Assembly: GCA_018056685.1 (NCBI GenBank) | Contig: JAGPFC010000007.1 | Span: forward strand, 62,001-126,000 | DNA from: Smithella sp. | Lineage (GTDB): Bacteria > Desulfobacterota > Syntrophia > Syntrophales > Smithellaceae | DNA: 64,000 nt | Direction of reading: 5' to 3' | Shown: positions 15,532 to 24,818 of the stretch, piece after piece | How positions within the stretch are numbered: the first letter of the stretch is position 1 | Layout: each line of letters starts with the position of its first letter | Made by a program: the position numbers and the translations under genes | Notes under the pieces: generated by a model | Seen by the model: only the letters and a program-made list of their open reading frames with translations | What the model was told of the DNA's origin: nothing | The model's database searches: none

Positions 15532-18330
15532 TTACACTGCTTTTACTTTCTTCGGTCTGAACCGCAGGAAAAGAAATGCGGACAGCAAAAAACCCATGGT
15601 CGCAAAGGGCAGATAACCGGAAATCAGCAGAAAGGAAAAACCAATCAAAGGATAAAGCACGGTCTGCACAACCACTTTTGCCAATGGCTTATCCTTGATC
15701 CAACTTGCGGCAACAGGTCCGTTGCGGTAATACCAGGACACAAACTTCCTGCCGAGAACATGCGTCAATAAATACTTGTCTCTGAACTGCCGCAGGATTT
15801 TCACCTGTGCCGCCAGCGGTGAGCCGAATGCTGCCGTGGCAATGAAACAGTTGTCATCCTCTTCGTCTTTCGTGGTTACACTAAAGGTGTCGGATACACC
15901 ACCGATGGTCAGCGTCGTCTCTGTTGTCGTTGAGTAACTCCCTGACGAAATCAGTTGCACGGTCACAGTATCACCATTGTTCACTGTACCCACCGTGTTG
16001 ACGTATGCTCCGCCATTGATGGAATAGGTGCCGCCGGTGATGGAGATCGGCGCCGGTGAAGAAATCCCTGACACCGTGATGGTGTTGGACACAATCCCGG
16101 TGCTCAAAGACACATCCGTCTGATCATTAAAAGTGAATTGGTCCGGAGTCATATCAGCAGGCGCCGCCAGGGTGGTCACACTGAAGGTGTCCGATAATCC
16201 ACCGATGGTCAGCGTCGCCTCTGTCTTCGTGGCGTAGTTGCCCGCTGACGTCAACTGTACGGTTATCGTATCGTTATTGTTCACCGTGCCCACCGCGTTG
16301 ACGTATGTGCCGCCGTTGATGGAATAGGTACCGCCCGTGATGGAAATCGGTGTTGGTGAGGAAATCCCCGATACCGTGATGGTGTTGGACACAATCCCGG
16401 TGCTTAAAGGCGCATCCGTCTGATCATTAAAGGTGAATTGGTCCGGGGTCAGATCAGCAGGCGCCTCCAGTGTTGTTACACTGAAAATGTCGGATAATCC
16501 ACCGATGGTCAGCGTTGCATCTGTCTTTGTGACGTAGTTGCCCGCTGAAGTCTGTTGCACGGTTACCGTATCGTTATTGTTCACCGTGCCAACCGTGTTC
16601 ACGTATGCTCCGCCATTGATGGAGTAGGTGCCCCCGGTTATGGAAATGACCGCTGCCGCGCTGATACCCGATACCGTGATGGTATTGGAGGTAATCACTG
16701 TGTTCAGTGGCACTCCGGTCTGATCAGTAAATGTAAACGGATCAGGCGTTGTATCCGGAGGAACCGCCCGCGTTGTCACACTGAAGGTATCGGACACGCT
16801 GCCGATGGTCAGCGTCGCGTCCGTCTTTGTGGAGTAACTGGCTGATGACGTCTGGCGTACCGATACCGTATCGCCGTTGTTCACTGTGCCATTTGTGTTG
16901 ATGTAGGGTCCACCATTTACGGAGTAGGTACCGCCGGTTATGGAGATGCTTGCCGGCGCACCCAGCCCTGACACGGTGATCGTATTGGATGTCATCACCG
17001 TACTCAGAGGCACGTCTGTCTGGTCTGTAAATATGAATTGATCAGGAGGCGCCGCCAATGTGGTCACGCTAAAGGTATCAGACAAGCCACCGATGGTCAG
17101 AGTCGCATTCGTCTTCGTGGAGTAGCTGGCCGATGACGTCTGACGCACCGATACCGTATCGCCGTTGTTCACTGTACCATCTGTGTTGACATAGGGTTGA
17201 CCGTTGATGGAGTATGTGCCGCCGGCAATGGAGATGAACGCTGCGGCACCCAGCCCTGATACCGTTATTGTATTAGATGTCATTACGGTGTTGCGCGCAA
17301 CATTCGTCTGGTCCGTGAATATGAACGGATCAGGAACCGTGTTAATGCCGGAATCATACTCCCAGAAATCTTTATAATATGCTGATCCATCGTGTCCTGC
17401 CCCGACGTAGCCCTTGCCCCCGATGGCAAAACCAAAGCTGCCACCCCTCCCTGTTTCATCCGGAGGCGTTGTATCTCCGAAATCAGCCTTTTTTGACCAC
17501 GCGTTCGCGGCAGGATCATACTCCCAGAAATCTTTGTAATACACGGTTGTGGCGGCCATGATATATCCCATTCCGATGTAGCCCTTGCCGCCGATCGCAA
17601 AACCGACAGCATCATATCGCGCGCCCTCGGGAAGAGAAGCTCTGTTCGCCCATTGATCTGTGGCTGGATCGTACTCCCATAAATCCTGCCAGGTTGTAAA
17701 TTGACTTCTTCCCGTTCCAATGTAACCCTTGCTCCCGATGGCAAACCCGACAGCGGCAAATCTGCGCAAATTTAAAATCGAAAAGGTTAGATCACGCTTC
17801 GGCGTCCATGCATTGTTGACGGTGTCATATTCCCATAAATCCCTGTAATACGTTGCACCGTCGTATCCCGTTCCCAGGTATCCCTTGGTTCCGATGGCAA
17901 AACCGGCTGCGCCGTATCGTGCCGTCCCCCCGAAATCGACCTTCTGGGTCCATTGATTGGCGTCGGGATCATAAGCCCAAAAGTCTTTGTAATAGGTTGA
18001 ACCGTCGTATCCGGTCCCCACATATCCGTTGCCATTGATGGAGAAACCGACGGCTGCACGACGCGCTGTTCCCGTTGTACCCCCGAAATCGGCCACCTGT
18101 GTCCAGGCGTCCGTGGTGGAATCGTATTTCCAGAAGTCTTTGTAATAGGTTGAACCGTCGTATCCGGTCCCGACGTATCCGTTTCTTCCAATGGAAAAGC
18201 TGGCAGCATCATATCGCGTAACCCCTCCGAAATCGGCCTTCTGTGTCCAGGTATCGGGCGCCGCAAAGAGTATTGTGGCATTAAAAACGATGGACAGGAA
18301 TACGATGACAACCAATTTGTATTGCTTCAT
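15532..18330 (-). CDS. Kelch-like surface protein with five tandem repeats and CFI-box tail
   Basis: About 932 residues. A signal peptide (LVVIVFLSIVFNATILFA) is followed by six Kelch-like units carrying G-Y-x-G-x-G and YYKDFWEYD (about 25-335), probably a beta-propeller. Five near-identical units of 91-97 residues follow (about 340-815), each with SNTITVSG, ISITGGTYSINGG, NNGDTVxVxQ and LTIGGxSDTFSVTT. The end has CFIATAAFGS, a GRKFVSWYY region, a hydrophobic pair of helices and a basic tail: the CFI-box C-terminal region seen on exported proteins of deltaproteobacteria. ATG 18330 is preferred over GTG 18336 because AGGGG lies 8 bases upstream. The role is probably cell-surface; the ligand is unknown. 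Confidence 0.82.
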   Translation of the reverse strand: MKQYKLVVIVFLSIVFNATILFAAPDTWTQKADFGGVTRYDAASFSIGRNGYVGTGYDGSTYYKDFWKYDSTTDAWTQVADFGGTTGTARRAAVGFSINGNGYVGTGYDGSTYYKDFWAYDPDANQWTQKVDFGGTARYGAAGFAIGTKGYLGTGYDGATYYRDLWEYDTVNNAWTPKRDLTFSILNLRRFAAVGFAIGSKGYIGTGRSQFTTWQDLWEYDPATDQWANRASLPEGARYDAVGFAIGGKGYIGMGYIMAATTVYYKDFWEYDPAANAWSKKADFGDTTPPDETGRGGSFGFAIGGKGYVGAGHDGSAYYKDFWEYDSGINTVPDPFIFTDQTNVARNTVMTSNTITVSGLGAAAFISIAGGTYSINGQPYVNTDGTVNNGDTVSVRQTSSASYSTKTNATLTIGGLSDTFSVTTLAAPPDQFIFTDQTDVPLSTVMTSNTITVSGLGAPASISITGGTYSVNGGPYINTNGTVNNGDTVSVRQTSSASYSTKTDATLTIGSVSDTFSVTTRAVPPDTTPDPFTFTDQTGVPLNTVITSNTITVSGISAAAVISITGGTYSINGGAYVNTVGTVNNNDTVTVQQTSAGNYVTKTDATLTIGGLSDIFSVTTLEAPADLTPDQFTFNDQTDAPLSTGIVSNTITVSGISSPTPISITGGTYSINGGTYVNAVGTVNNNDTITVQLTSAGNYATKTEATLTIGGLSDTFSVTTLAAPADMTPDQFTFNDQTDVSLSTGIVSNTITVSGISSPAPISITGGTYSINGGAYVNTVGTVNNGDTVTVQLISSGSYSTTTETTLTIGGVSDTFSVTTKDEEDDNCFIATAAFGSPLAAQVKILRQFRDKYLLTHVLGRKFVSWYYRNGPVAASWIKDKPLAKVVVQTVLYPLIGFSFLLISGYLPFATMGFLLSAFLFLRFRPKKVKAV
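15885..17335 (-). repeat. Five in-frame tandem DNA repeats inside the surface-protein gene
   Basis: About 1.45 kb consists of five copies of a roughly 280-290 base unit, all in frame. The two units nearest the 3' end (15.9-16.45 kb) are most alike, suggesting recent duplication. Such arrays can expand and contract by recombination and vary the length of a surface stalk. Confidence 0.85.
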
Positions 18331-19047
18331 AATCACGTCCCCTTTTAGATTCTATAAGTATTGTTATAATTCACTTTTTTGAATTTTTGTTTATCGGCTA
18401 CGTCAAGGGCAAAGATTGACGTCACGGGTAAAGCGATCAGGATGAACCTTGCCGGCACAACGGCAAGGAATATAAGAGAAATGTTTTTTACTATTGCCCA
18501 TCAGATATTCTCCCCGCTCAGGCAATTAAAAAAATTCTCTTCCGGTTAGGACTTCGTTTTCGATGGTCATAGTATAGGAGGAACGATCTTCCATGTCAAC
18601 GAAAGATTGATCTCCGAAGGGTCGTGGTTTTAATTATTGTAACTGGAAGTGAATAAGGCAGAGGAAGCGTTAAGCTGTGATCGGTCTTGTCGCTTATAAG
18701 AGGAGGATTAGAAGTTAAAGAAACAATATCAGACGTTTTTTTCGGAAAGGAAATACAAGTCCCATACCATTGATAATATCAGTAAAGTAATCCGACACTA
18801 TTTGGTAAGATGTGAAACAAATACTGGAAAACCCATTTCATGCTTCACAATTATTCTTTAAATATTTAAATAAGATAAGTGCTGATTACCTGCTTTTATA
18901 AAAATGTAAATAAGTCCGACACGGCATGATTCATCTTTTCAACCGGTAATCCTAAATGCTGACAACCGTTCGTTACTCGAATGGCACAAAAAGACTGTCG
19001 AGACAAGACTTCATTTTTTCTCTTTTTCCCTGATAAAAGCCCTTTAG
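18331..19047. other. Gene-free interval, 717 bases
   Basis: No convincing reading frame, tRNA or strong stem-loop was found between the start of the surface-protein gene and the end of the universal-stress gene. The sequence is AT-rich in part. The promoter of the surface-protein gene presumably lies at its left end, but no clear -35/-10 pair can be named. Confidence 0.5.
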
Positions 19048-19980
19048 TTACATATCCAGCCTGACCGGTGTGACAAATCCGGACGGTTTAACGGCGAGCA
19101 CGGAACAATCCAGTTGGTCAAGAACGGCTTCCGCCGTGTTGCCTATGATCATACCGGGAATGCCTGTCCGCGCAACGGTTCCCATGACAACAAGATCTGC
19201 CTGCTGACTTGCAGACAACTCCGGTATAAGCTTTTGTGCGTCTCCCTGTGGCAAATGAAGATGTAGTGAAAGTTTTTGATAAACATTACGACCGATACGT
19301 TCGCTCAGTTGATCCATCAATTTATTCAATCCGTTCTGATGGAGAGAACGATCCTTCTCGACATAAACGGCCATATCCTCGTGAGTTTTGTCGCCGCGGC
19401 TTCTAATATATTTTGCGGAAAACGCTTCCCAGGCATGAATCACATGCAAGGAGGCAGAATCGGTTAGTGCAAGTGAACAGGCTTGATCAAGGATTTCCCG
19501 ATTGAGGGCATCCTCTTCCCCGGAAATTTCCAGAGGCGTGAAACCGACCGCGGCCATAATAGAACGATATTGGGATTTTTCCGGCAATTTCATGATCCAT
19601 ACAGGACAAGGGCATTTGCGCAATAAATGAATATCCGTGCTGCCGAAAAGCCTTTTCAGGAAAACCGGGTTTTCCGCCGGTTTCATGACCAAATCATGTT
19701 TGTTCCGCAGGACTTCACGGATAACTTCAAGGAAAGCCTTGCCGACGATTACCTTGTGTTTAATTTCAAAATGTTGACTGAAGGGCTTTACCAGGGACGT
19801 AATGAATTCATTGCGCATTTGAACCATTTCTCCCATATAATCACCCATCAAAGGTTGAATAACGTCAAGGATCATTAAACTTGCCTGATTTTTTTCAGCC
19901 ATTGATACTGCGCGCGCAATGGCGGAGCTCTGATCCCCGTTTTCTTCCGTAACATAGAGAATGCTTTTAAATTTTTCCAT
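19048..19980 (-). CDS. Tandem universal stress protein (two UspA domains)
   Basis: A 310-residue cytoplasmic protein made of two UspA-like folds. The first (about 1-135) begins FKSILYVTEENGDQSSAIARA. The second (about 140-300) ends with MGTVARTGIPGMIIGNTAE, the G-x2-G-x9-G-S/T ATP-binding pattern, and SVLAVKP. The length and tandem layout match UspE-like proteins. Only the second half keeps the nucleotide motif, as is common in tandem forms. GAGGTGG lies 4-5 bases before the ATG. A role in stress or energy-limitation survival is known for the family; the specific function here is unknown. Confidence 0.88.
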   Translation of the reverse strand: MEKFKSILYVTEENGDQSSAIARAVSMAEKNQASLMILDVIQPLMGDYMGEMVQMRNEFITSLVKPFSQHFEIKHKVIVGKAFLEVIREVLRNKHDLVMKPAENPVFLKRLFGSTDIHLLRKCPCPVWIMKLPEKSQYRSIMAAVGFTPLEISGEEDALNREILDQACSLALTDSASLHVIHAWEAFSAKYIRSRGDKTHEDMAVYVEKDRSLHQNGLNKLMDQLSERIGRNVYQKLSLHLHLPQGDAQKLIPELSASQQADLVVMGTVARTGIPGMIIGNTAEAVLDQLDCSVLAVKPSGFVTPVRLDM

Positions 19981-20180
19981 AGACCACCTCTCTCATGATC
20001 ACGTTCTTTCAGATTTACCCTGAAATCAATTTTTGTGCTGATTAAAAATCCGGACTTTCAGACAGCCGCCTAATCAGATCACTTTATGGTATTCAAAAAA
20101 CCATTTATATCGCATTAAAGAAACTGCTACGCGTATCGAACCCGGTCATTGCGCAAACAACGAGAAAAATATTTTAATGA

Positions 20181-20372
20181 GACCCAAATTTCAGAAACGA
20201 ATAACCTAAAGGTCACTATAGGTGCACTGAAATTTGATGGTCGAATTATCCCCGGGGCGAATAACCTAAAGGTCACTATAGGCCGAGCGGGATAAATGTG
20301 GGTCTAGTTCCCCGCCCCTTGGAGCGCAAATTCTTTTGGATACCCCGCTGCTTGCGGCAGCGTTGTTCATTT
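20181..20372. repeat. Dispersed palindromic repeat, copy 2, with a duplicated 25-base core
   Basis: CAAATTTCAG (20185-20194) pairs with CTGAAATTTG (20227-20236). Between and after these, a 25-base sequence containing CCTAAAGGTCACTATAGG occurs twice, exactly 60 bases apart (20198-20222 and 20258-20282). A CGCTGC/GCAGCG hairpin lies at about 20346-20362. The same 25-mer is found in reverse complement at 61818-61842. The repeat sits in the 636-base gap between two divergent genes; nothing else is evident in that gap. Confidence 0.75.
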
Positions 20373-20616
20373 TAAACATATTAAACGTAACAGAGTATGT
20401 CAACCAACAATTGGCAAGAGGCATGACCAAACGTGTACGCATGCGAATAAAATGTGCATAACAAATTTAAATATTTGATCTTTATCATTAATTATTATAA
20501 ATGTAATTTATAAGAATTTGTTGATGAATACTTTTCTTACTGCAGGTATCTGCATTTCAAGGTAGAAAACAACAAAACCATGTCTTCCCCTGACATCTTT
20601 TCTCAAAGGACAAACC

Positions 20617-22332
20617 ATGGATGAATTGAGCGTTTTAATAACTTTTACCGTTGGACTGGCTGCTGCTCTTCTCTTCGGATATATCGCTGTCCGTTTAAAA
20701 TTATCTCCCATTATCGGGTATCTGCTTGCCGGCATTATGGTCGGTCCTTTCACTCCCGGCGTTGTCGTCAACCGGACCATTGCGGAACAGTTTGCGGAAA
20801 TCGGCGTGATCCTGCTGCTCTTCGGAATCGGACTGCGTTTCCACCTGCGTGAACTCATCGCGGTATGGCGTGTAGCCATTCCGGGCGCGCTGATTCAGAG
20901 CACCCTGTCCACGTCCGCACTGGCTGTCTTGCTGCATTTCATGGGTTGGAACTGGACACACGGATTTATTCTTGGAATGGCCATTTCGGTTGCCAGCACA
21001 GTAGTCATGGCCATGGTACTTACGGAATGGCACGATCTGCATGCCAAGATAGGCCATATTGCGATCGGCTGGACCGTTGTTGAAGATATTCTCACTGTTG
21101 CGCTGCTGCTGCTCCTGCCCATTATTTTCTCCCCCGACAGAAGTATGGATCAGAACATCGGAGCCGTTCTTGGATTGGCCGGAATAAAGATTATCGGACT
21201 GGTCGCCATCGTTGTGATTCTCGGAAAATGGGTTATTCCCTGGGCGCTGGAGCGCATCGCCAAAACACGTTCACGGGAGCTTTTTACGCTGGCGGTCCTG
21301 GTTCTGGCCGTGGGAATTGCTGTCGGCTCGGCAAAACTGTTCGGCGTTTCGATGGCCCTTGGTGCTTTTCTTGCCGGCCTGGCTGTGGGCCGTTCCGAAT
21401 TTGCCGCGCGCGCGGGCATCGACGCCCTGCCGATGCGGGACGCTTTTGCGGTGCTCTTCTTCGTTTCTATCGGGATGCTGTTCGATCCGTTGAGCCTGAT
21501 ACAGGTTCCTTTCGTTATCGCAACCGTGCTTCTTGTGGTCGTTATTGTCAAACCGATCGCCGCCACGTTGACGGTAAGGATGCTCGGCCAGCCTCTGGCT
21601 GCGGCTATCCCAATCGGAGCCGCTTTTTCGCAGGTTGGAGAATTCAGCTTTATTCTCGGCACGGTCGCTCTTGGACTTAATCTTATCAACGATGCCGGAT
21701 GGAATGCGCTGGTCGCCGCCTCCATCATTTCCATCGGGTTAAATCCTTACATTTACCGCTGGGCACGCCAGTTATCTTCAAAATCTAAAAAAGGCCTTCC
21801 GGTGGTGAAAAGTGAACCGCTGACCATTAATCCCAATCGCTGTATTCTCATCGGTTACGGCCCCATCGGACAAATCGTTCACGATCTACTTGGTGAGCGC
21901 GGCACCGAGATCACAGTCATTGATCTCAATCTGAAAACCATTCGCGAACTGCGCAGGCAGGGCTACAACGCCATATACGGAGATGTTCTGCGTCCGGGAA
22001 CGCTCGAAGATGCGGGCATCGCAACAGCCGGCAGTCTGATCATCAGCACAGATATTGAAGATGCTTCCGAGATTATCAAACACGCTCGTCTTCTCAATCC
22101 TCATTTACAAATCATGGTGCGTTGCGCTCATCTCCGTGACGCAGTCACTCTGCGTCAAGCCGGAGCCACCGTGGTGGCTGCCGGTGAAGCCGAAGTCGGC
22201 GTTGCCCTGTCCGAAGTGGTCACGGCGGCGGATCAGATGACCTGCAATACGGCCGCAGAACACCGGGAAACCGTCCGGCGCATTCTTTATGATCCCAATT
22301 TTCAAAAAAAATCGTCGTTCCAAAAAAAATAA
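20617..22332 (+). CDS. CPA2 cation/proton antiporter with RCK domain (KefB/YbaL type)
   Basis: A 571-residue inner-membrane protein. About twelve hydrophobic segments (residues 5-385) form the Na+/H+ exchanger fold, including GYLLAGIMVGPFTPG and GVSMALGAFLAGL. A cytoplasmic TrkA-N/RCK domain follows (about 405-530) with the dinucleotide motif ILIGYGPIGQIV and a later acidic residue in VIDLN. The domain order and length match the YbaL/KefB group, which exchanges K+ or other cations for protons under nucleotide control. The ATG follows AAAGGA at a suitable distance. Confidence 0.88.
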   Translation: MDELSVLITFTVGLAAALLFGYIAVRLKLSPIIGYLLAGIMVGPFTPGVVVNRTIAEQFAEIGVILLLFGIGLRFHLRELIAVWRVAIPGALIQSTLSTSALAVLLHFMGWNWTHGFILGMAISVASTVVMAMVLTEWHDLHAKIGHIAIGWTVVEDILTVALLLLLPIIFSPDRSMDQNIGAVLGLAGIKIIGLVAIVVILGKWVIPWALERIAKTRSRELFTLAVLVLAVGIAVGSAKLFGVSMALGAFLAGLAVGRSEFAARAGIDALPMRDAFAVLFFVSIGMLFDPLSLIQVPFVIATVLLVVVIVKPIAATLTVRMLGQPLAAAIPIGAAFSQVGEFSFILGTVALGLNLINDAGWNALVAASIISIGLNPYIYRWARQLSSKSKKGLPVVKSEPLTINPNRCILIGYGPIGQIVHDLLGERGTEITVIDLNLKTIRELRRQGYNAIYGDVLRPGTLEDAGIATAGSLIISTDIEDASEIIKHARLLNPHLQIMVRCAHLRDAVTLRQAGATVVAAGEAEVGVALSEVVTAADQMTCNTAAEHRETVRRILYDPNFQKKSSFQKK

Positions 22333-22359
22333 TTGTTTTACAATAAAATATACGGTGAG

Positions 22360-22393
22360 TGATTCTCACCGAGGCTTGCCTCTGAGAGAATCA
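22360..22393 (+). terminator. Two-part stem-loop after the antiporter gene
   Basis: TGATTCTC (22360-22367) pairs with GAGAATCA (22386-22393), with an inner GAGGC/GCCTC stem around TT. A T-run appears about 11 bases later (22405-22410). Located 28 bases after the stop codon, it is a likely terminator. Confidence 0.6.
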
Positions 22394-22462
22394 ATGATTT
22401 ATAGTTTTTTTTGAACAGTCAAAAAGATGAAAATCAGGGATTACATGGCAAAAGTCGGTACT

Positions 22463-22987
22463 CTACTCGATTTCCCGAATGATTCTTCCCTGGCTTAAAA
22501 ACGAAATGCCCTTATTCCCGGAGAGATCTTTCATAACGGATTCGATAAGCGGTTCATTGACCGGCTGCTCGGCTATCCATTCAACCAGGAAATTGGCACC
22601 CGTACCACTCTGATCTTCTTTAGGAATCGTGAAAATTTTCGTTGCAAGCGGATCAATCTGCTGGTCCGAAGCAATAAAGTTCTTGATGAGTTTGCCGTCG
22701 GTATTGAAGTAATCGACCTTGGTAATTTTAATTTGATGCGTCAAATCTGTGTTGTGAATAGCCAGAAACGCACTTAAGTCATAATCTTGCTTTTTCAGAT
22801 GCGGAATATTCGAGTAAACCGGCATATAAAGAACTTGTCCCCGGAGTTTTCGTCCGCCTTGATCGGCTACTTTCATTGTTTCCGGATTGACAGAGACAGG
22901 AAGCGTGTTCTTAGATTCTTCGTTTTGACAGGATATGAATATAACGGCGAGAAAAAGAGTCAGGATTAGATGCGTTCTTCCCGTCAT
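22463..22987 (-). CDS. DUF3124 lipoprotein
   Basis: A 174-residue protein. The N-terminus has a lipoprotein signal (LTLFLAVIFISCQNEE, lipobox ending at Cys20). The rest matches DUF3124 proteins: RKLRGQVLYMPVYSNIPH, then LSAFLAIHNTD and ILVEWI-like FLVEWIAEQP. GGAGGG lies 7 bases before the ATG. It is probably anchored in the outer or inner membrane facing the periplasm. Biochemical function is not known for the family. Confidence 0.85.
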   Translation of the reverse strand: MTGRTHLILTLFLAVIFISCQNEESKNTLPVSVNPETMKVADQGGRKLRGQVLYMPVYSNIPHLKKQDYDLSAFLAIHNTDLTHQIKITKVDYFNTDGKLIKNFIASDQQIDPLATKIFTIPKEDQSGTGANFLVEWIAEQPVNEPLIESVMKDLSGNKGISFLSQGRIIREIE

Positions 22988-23193
22988 TGAGAATGCCCTC
23001 CATTTGTTTTTTCTTGTTAAAGGAGAAGATATTTCTATATGGTAAAACTATAGAAATTTCGATCTTAGCTGTCAATGAAATGTTTATCATAAAATAATTT
23101 ATATGTAAGTGTATATTTTCAATGGAAATATTGGCAAGGTTTGAGGAATCGGACATGATGACACTGAAGAGAATCTCTGAAAGCCTTTGTAGT

Positions 23194-23270
23194 TGGTGCC
23201 CCTGGCGCGAGTCGAACGCGCGGCACACGGATTAGGAATCCGTTGCTCTATCCTACTGAGCTACAGGGGC
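23194..23270 (-). tRNA. tRNA-Arg (anticodon CCT)
   Basis: The complement folds as a 77-base tRNA: acceptor GCCCCTG/CAGGGGC, D-loop region with AGCTCAGTAGGATAGAGC, anticodon arm ACGGA-TTCCTAA-TCCGT with CCT in the loop, T-loop GTTCGACTC, and encoded CCA. The CCT anticodon reads AGG codons. It sits between the DUF3124 gene and the end of the large biosynthetic locus. Confidence 0.95.
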
Positions 23271-23366
23271 TGCCGATGATAGAAGTTGAAGCGATTTAAC
23301 ATGGTTTCCGGGTACTGTCAATTGGAAGAAGATCGGATGGCCGCCCTTGAAGGAAAATCAATGATT

Positions 23367-24818
23367 TTATTTGTTTGGCTCGAACTGATTTTTGGCCGAC
23401 CAGAAGGCGGGCAGGTGGCGCAAAAGGTACATCAGGCTTTTGCGGTGCTCCCAGATGCGCTTACGGAATTTTTTGCGCCATGCTTTGTCAGAATAAAAAC
23501 GCTTTACATGCACATTGTAGAGCTGGTCGAGTCTTTCCTTGGAGGCAATCCCTTTGGGCACAAAGACAAAGTTCAGACAGTTCATCAGGCGCCAGTCTTC
23601 ATGGAATGTTCCTTCATCTTTGATGGTACTCCAAAGTGGGGCACCGGGAAAGGGCGTGAATTTGGCCATGTTCATATCGTCGAGCGCCAACGATATAATA
23701 AAATCAGACGTCCGCCGTATGGAGGCTTCGGTTTCACCGGGAAGCCCCATCATAAACAGTCCCTTGGCGCGCAGGCCCGCTTTCTGGATTCTTCGAACCG
23801 TATCGCGCACATCATCAAGTGACACGCCCGATTTGTGCCTGGCCAGCATGTCCGGATCGGCCGATTCGATCCCCAGAGAGACCATCAAGCAACCGGCGTC
23901 CTTAAGCATCCTGAGCAAATCGTCGTCCGTGTAGCCGACGCGCACGGCGCAGTTGAAATGAATGCCCAGAGGATAACGGCTCAGTTTTTCCCACAGTTCG
24001 ATAATGCGCTGGCGATTCGCGGTGAACAAGTCGTCGTAGATGTTGATATGCCGGACGCCGAATTTTTCACGCAGATGTTTCATGTGGTCGTAAATATAGA
24101 ACGCGGAATTGTAGCGAAAGCCCTTTTTGAAAACGGACCGATCGCAGTAGGAGCACTGATACATGCAGCCGCGCGAGGTGATCATCGTCGCCCCGGGTGT
24201 GTTGATGTAACTAAACAGCGGCAAATGGTAGTCATGCGGGAAGCCCTTAAGCTTTTCATAGGCGGGAAACGGCAGAACATCCAAATCTGCTATCTTGGGA
24301 CGCGGCTCATTGGTAATGATCTCTCCTTCCCTTTTCCAGATCAGACCTTTGATTTCCGCGAAATCAAGACCGGCGGCAAGGTCGGCTATCGTTTCTTCGC
24401 CTTCTCCGGTAACAAGAAAATCAAAAGCCGGATAATCGTTCAGGAGTTTCCCTTCCAGTGCGGAAACGTGAACGCCTCCGCATACCGTTATCACATCAGG
24501 CACGCGTTCCTTGATGCTTTGCGCGAGATCAGCGGCATCAGGAAAGGATGACGTTGTAGCTGAAAATCCGACCATCTGCGGTTGATAAGCAAGAATTTCT
24601 CCGGCTTGTTTCTGCAAATCCAAAGGCGCGTCCGGTCCCAGGCAATCGTAAACAAAAACATCGTGGCCCTGTTTGATGAGATAGGCGGCGATGGAAAGCA
24701 ATCCCTGCGGCACCATCCGGTTGGCTATATCGGTGATGTCACGTTTGCCGGGGAACCAGTTGAATCCCCGCGGATGAACAAGGACAATGCGCTTTTTTTG
24801 TTGAATAGGCGTCATCAT
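23367..24818 (-). CDS. B12-binding radical SAM enzyme 1
   Basis: About 483 residues. The N-terminal part (about 10-150) is a cobalamin-binding fold (VLVHPRGFN, VGFSATTSS, CGGVHVS). The radical SAM core follows, with the Fe-S motif C218-x3-C222-x2-C225 (CMYQCSYC) and later GIESADPDML and GLPGETE segments. The start is placed at 24818, where ATG overlaps the stop of the upstream ketosynthase-like gene (TAATG); a longer open frame upstream lies inside that gene. B12-radical SAM enzymes methylate or rearrange unactivated carbons. In this context it may modify the acyl or polyene chain; the substrate is inferred only from position. Confidence 0.85.
   Translation of the reverse strand: MMTPIQQKKRIVLVHPRGFNWFPGKRDITDIANRMVPQGLLSIAAYLIKQGHDVFVYDCLGPDAPLDLQKQAGEILAYQPQMVGFSATTSSFPDAADLAQSIKERVPDVITVCGGVHVSALEGKLLNDYPAFDFLVTGEGEETIADLAAGLDFAEIKGLIWKREGEIITNEPRPKIADLDVLPFPAYEKLKGFPHDYHLPLFSYINTPGATMITSRGCMYQCSYCDRSVFKKGFRYNSAFYIYDHMKHLREKFGVRHINIYDDLFTANRQRIIELWEKLSRYPLGIHFNCAVRVGYTDDDLLRMLKDAGCLMVSLGIESADPDMLARHKSGVSLDDVRDTVRRIQKAGLRAKGLFMMGLPGETEASIRRTSDFIISLALDDMNMAKFTPFPGAPLWSTIKDEGTFHEDWRLMNCLNFVFVPKGIASKERLDQLYNVHVKRFYSDKAWRKKFRKRIWEHRKSLMYLLRHLPAFWSAKNQFEPNK

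Noticed and set aside
15885..17335. Regular repeats resembling a CRISPR-like or satellite array
   Set aside because: The units are about 280-290 bases, in frame, and encode repeated protein domains in a single gene; there are no short repeats with unique spacers.
20198..20282. Two exact 25-base direct repeats as recombination (att) sites
   Set aside because: They are only 60 bases apart and belong to the wider palindromic repeat family, so an excision unit is unlikely.
23194..23270. tRNA-Arg as the attachment site of a genomic island holding the biosynthetic locus
   Set aside because: The locus lies on the 5' side of the tRNA gene, whereas islands normally enter at the 3' end. No integrase and no copy of the tRNA 3' end were found on the far side of the locus.
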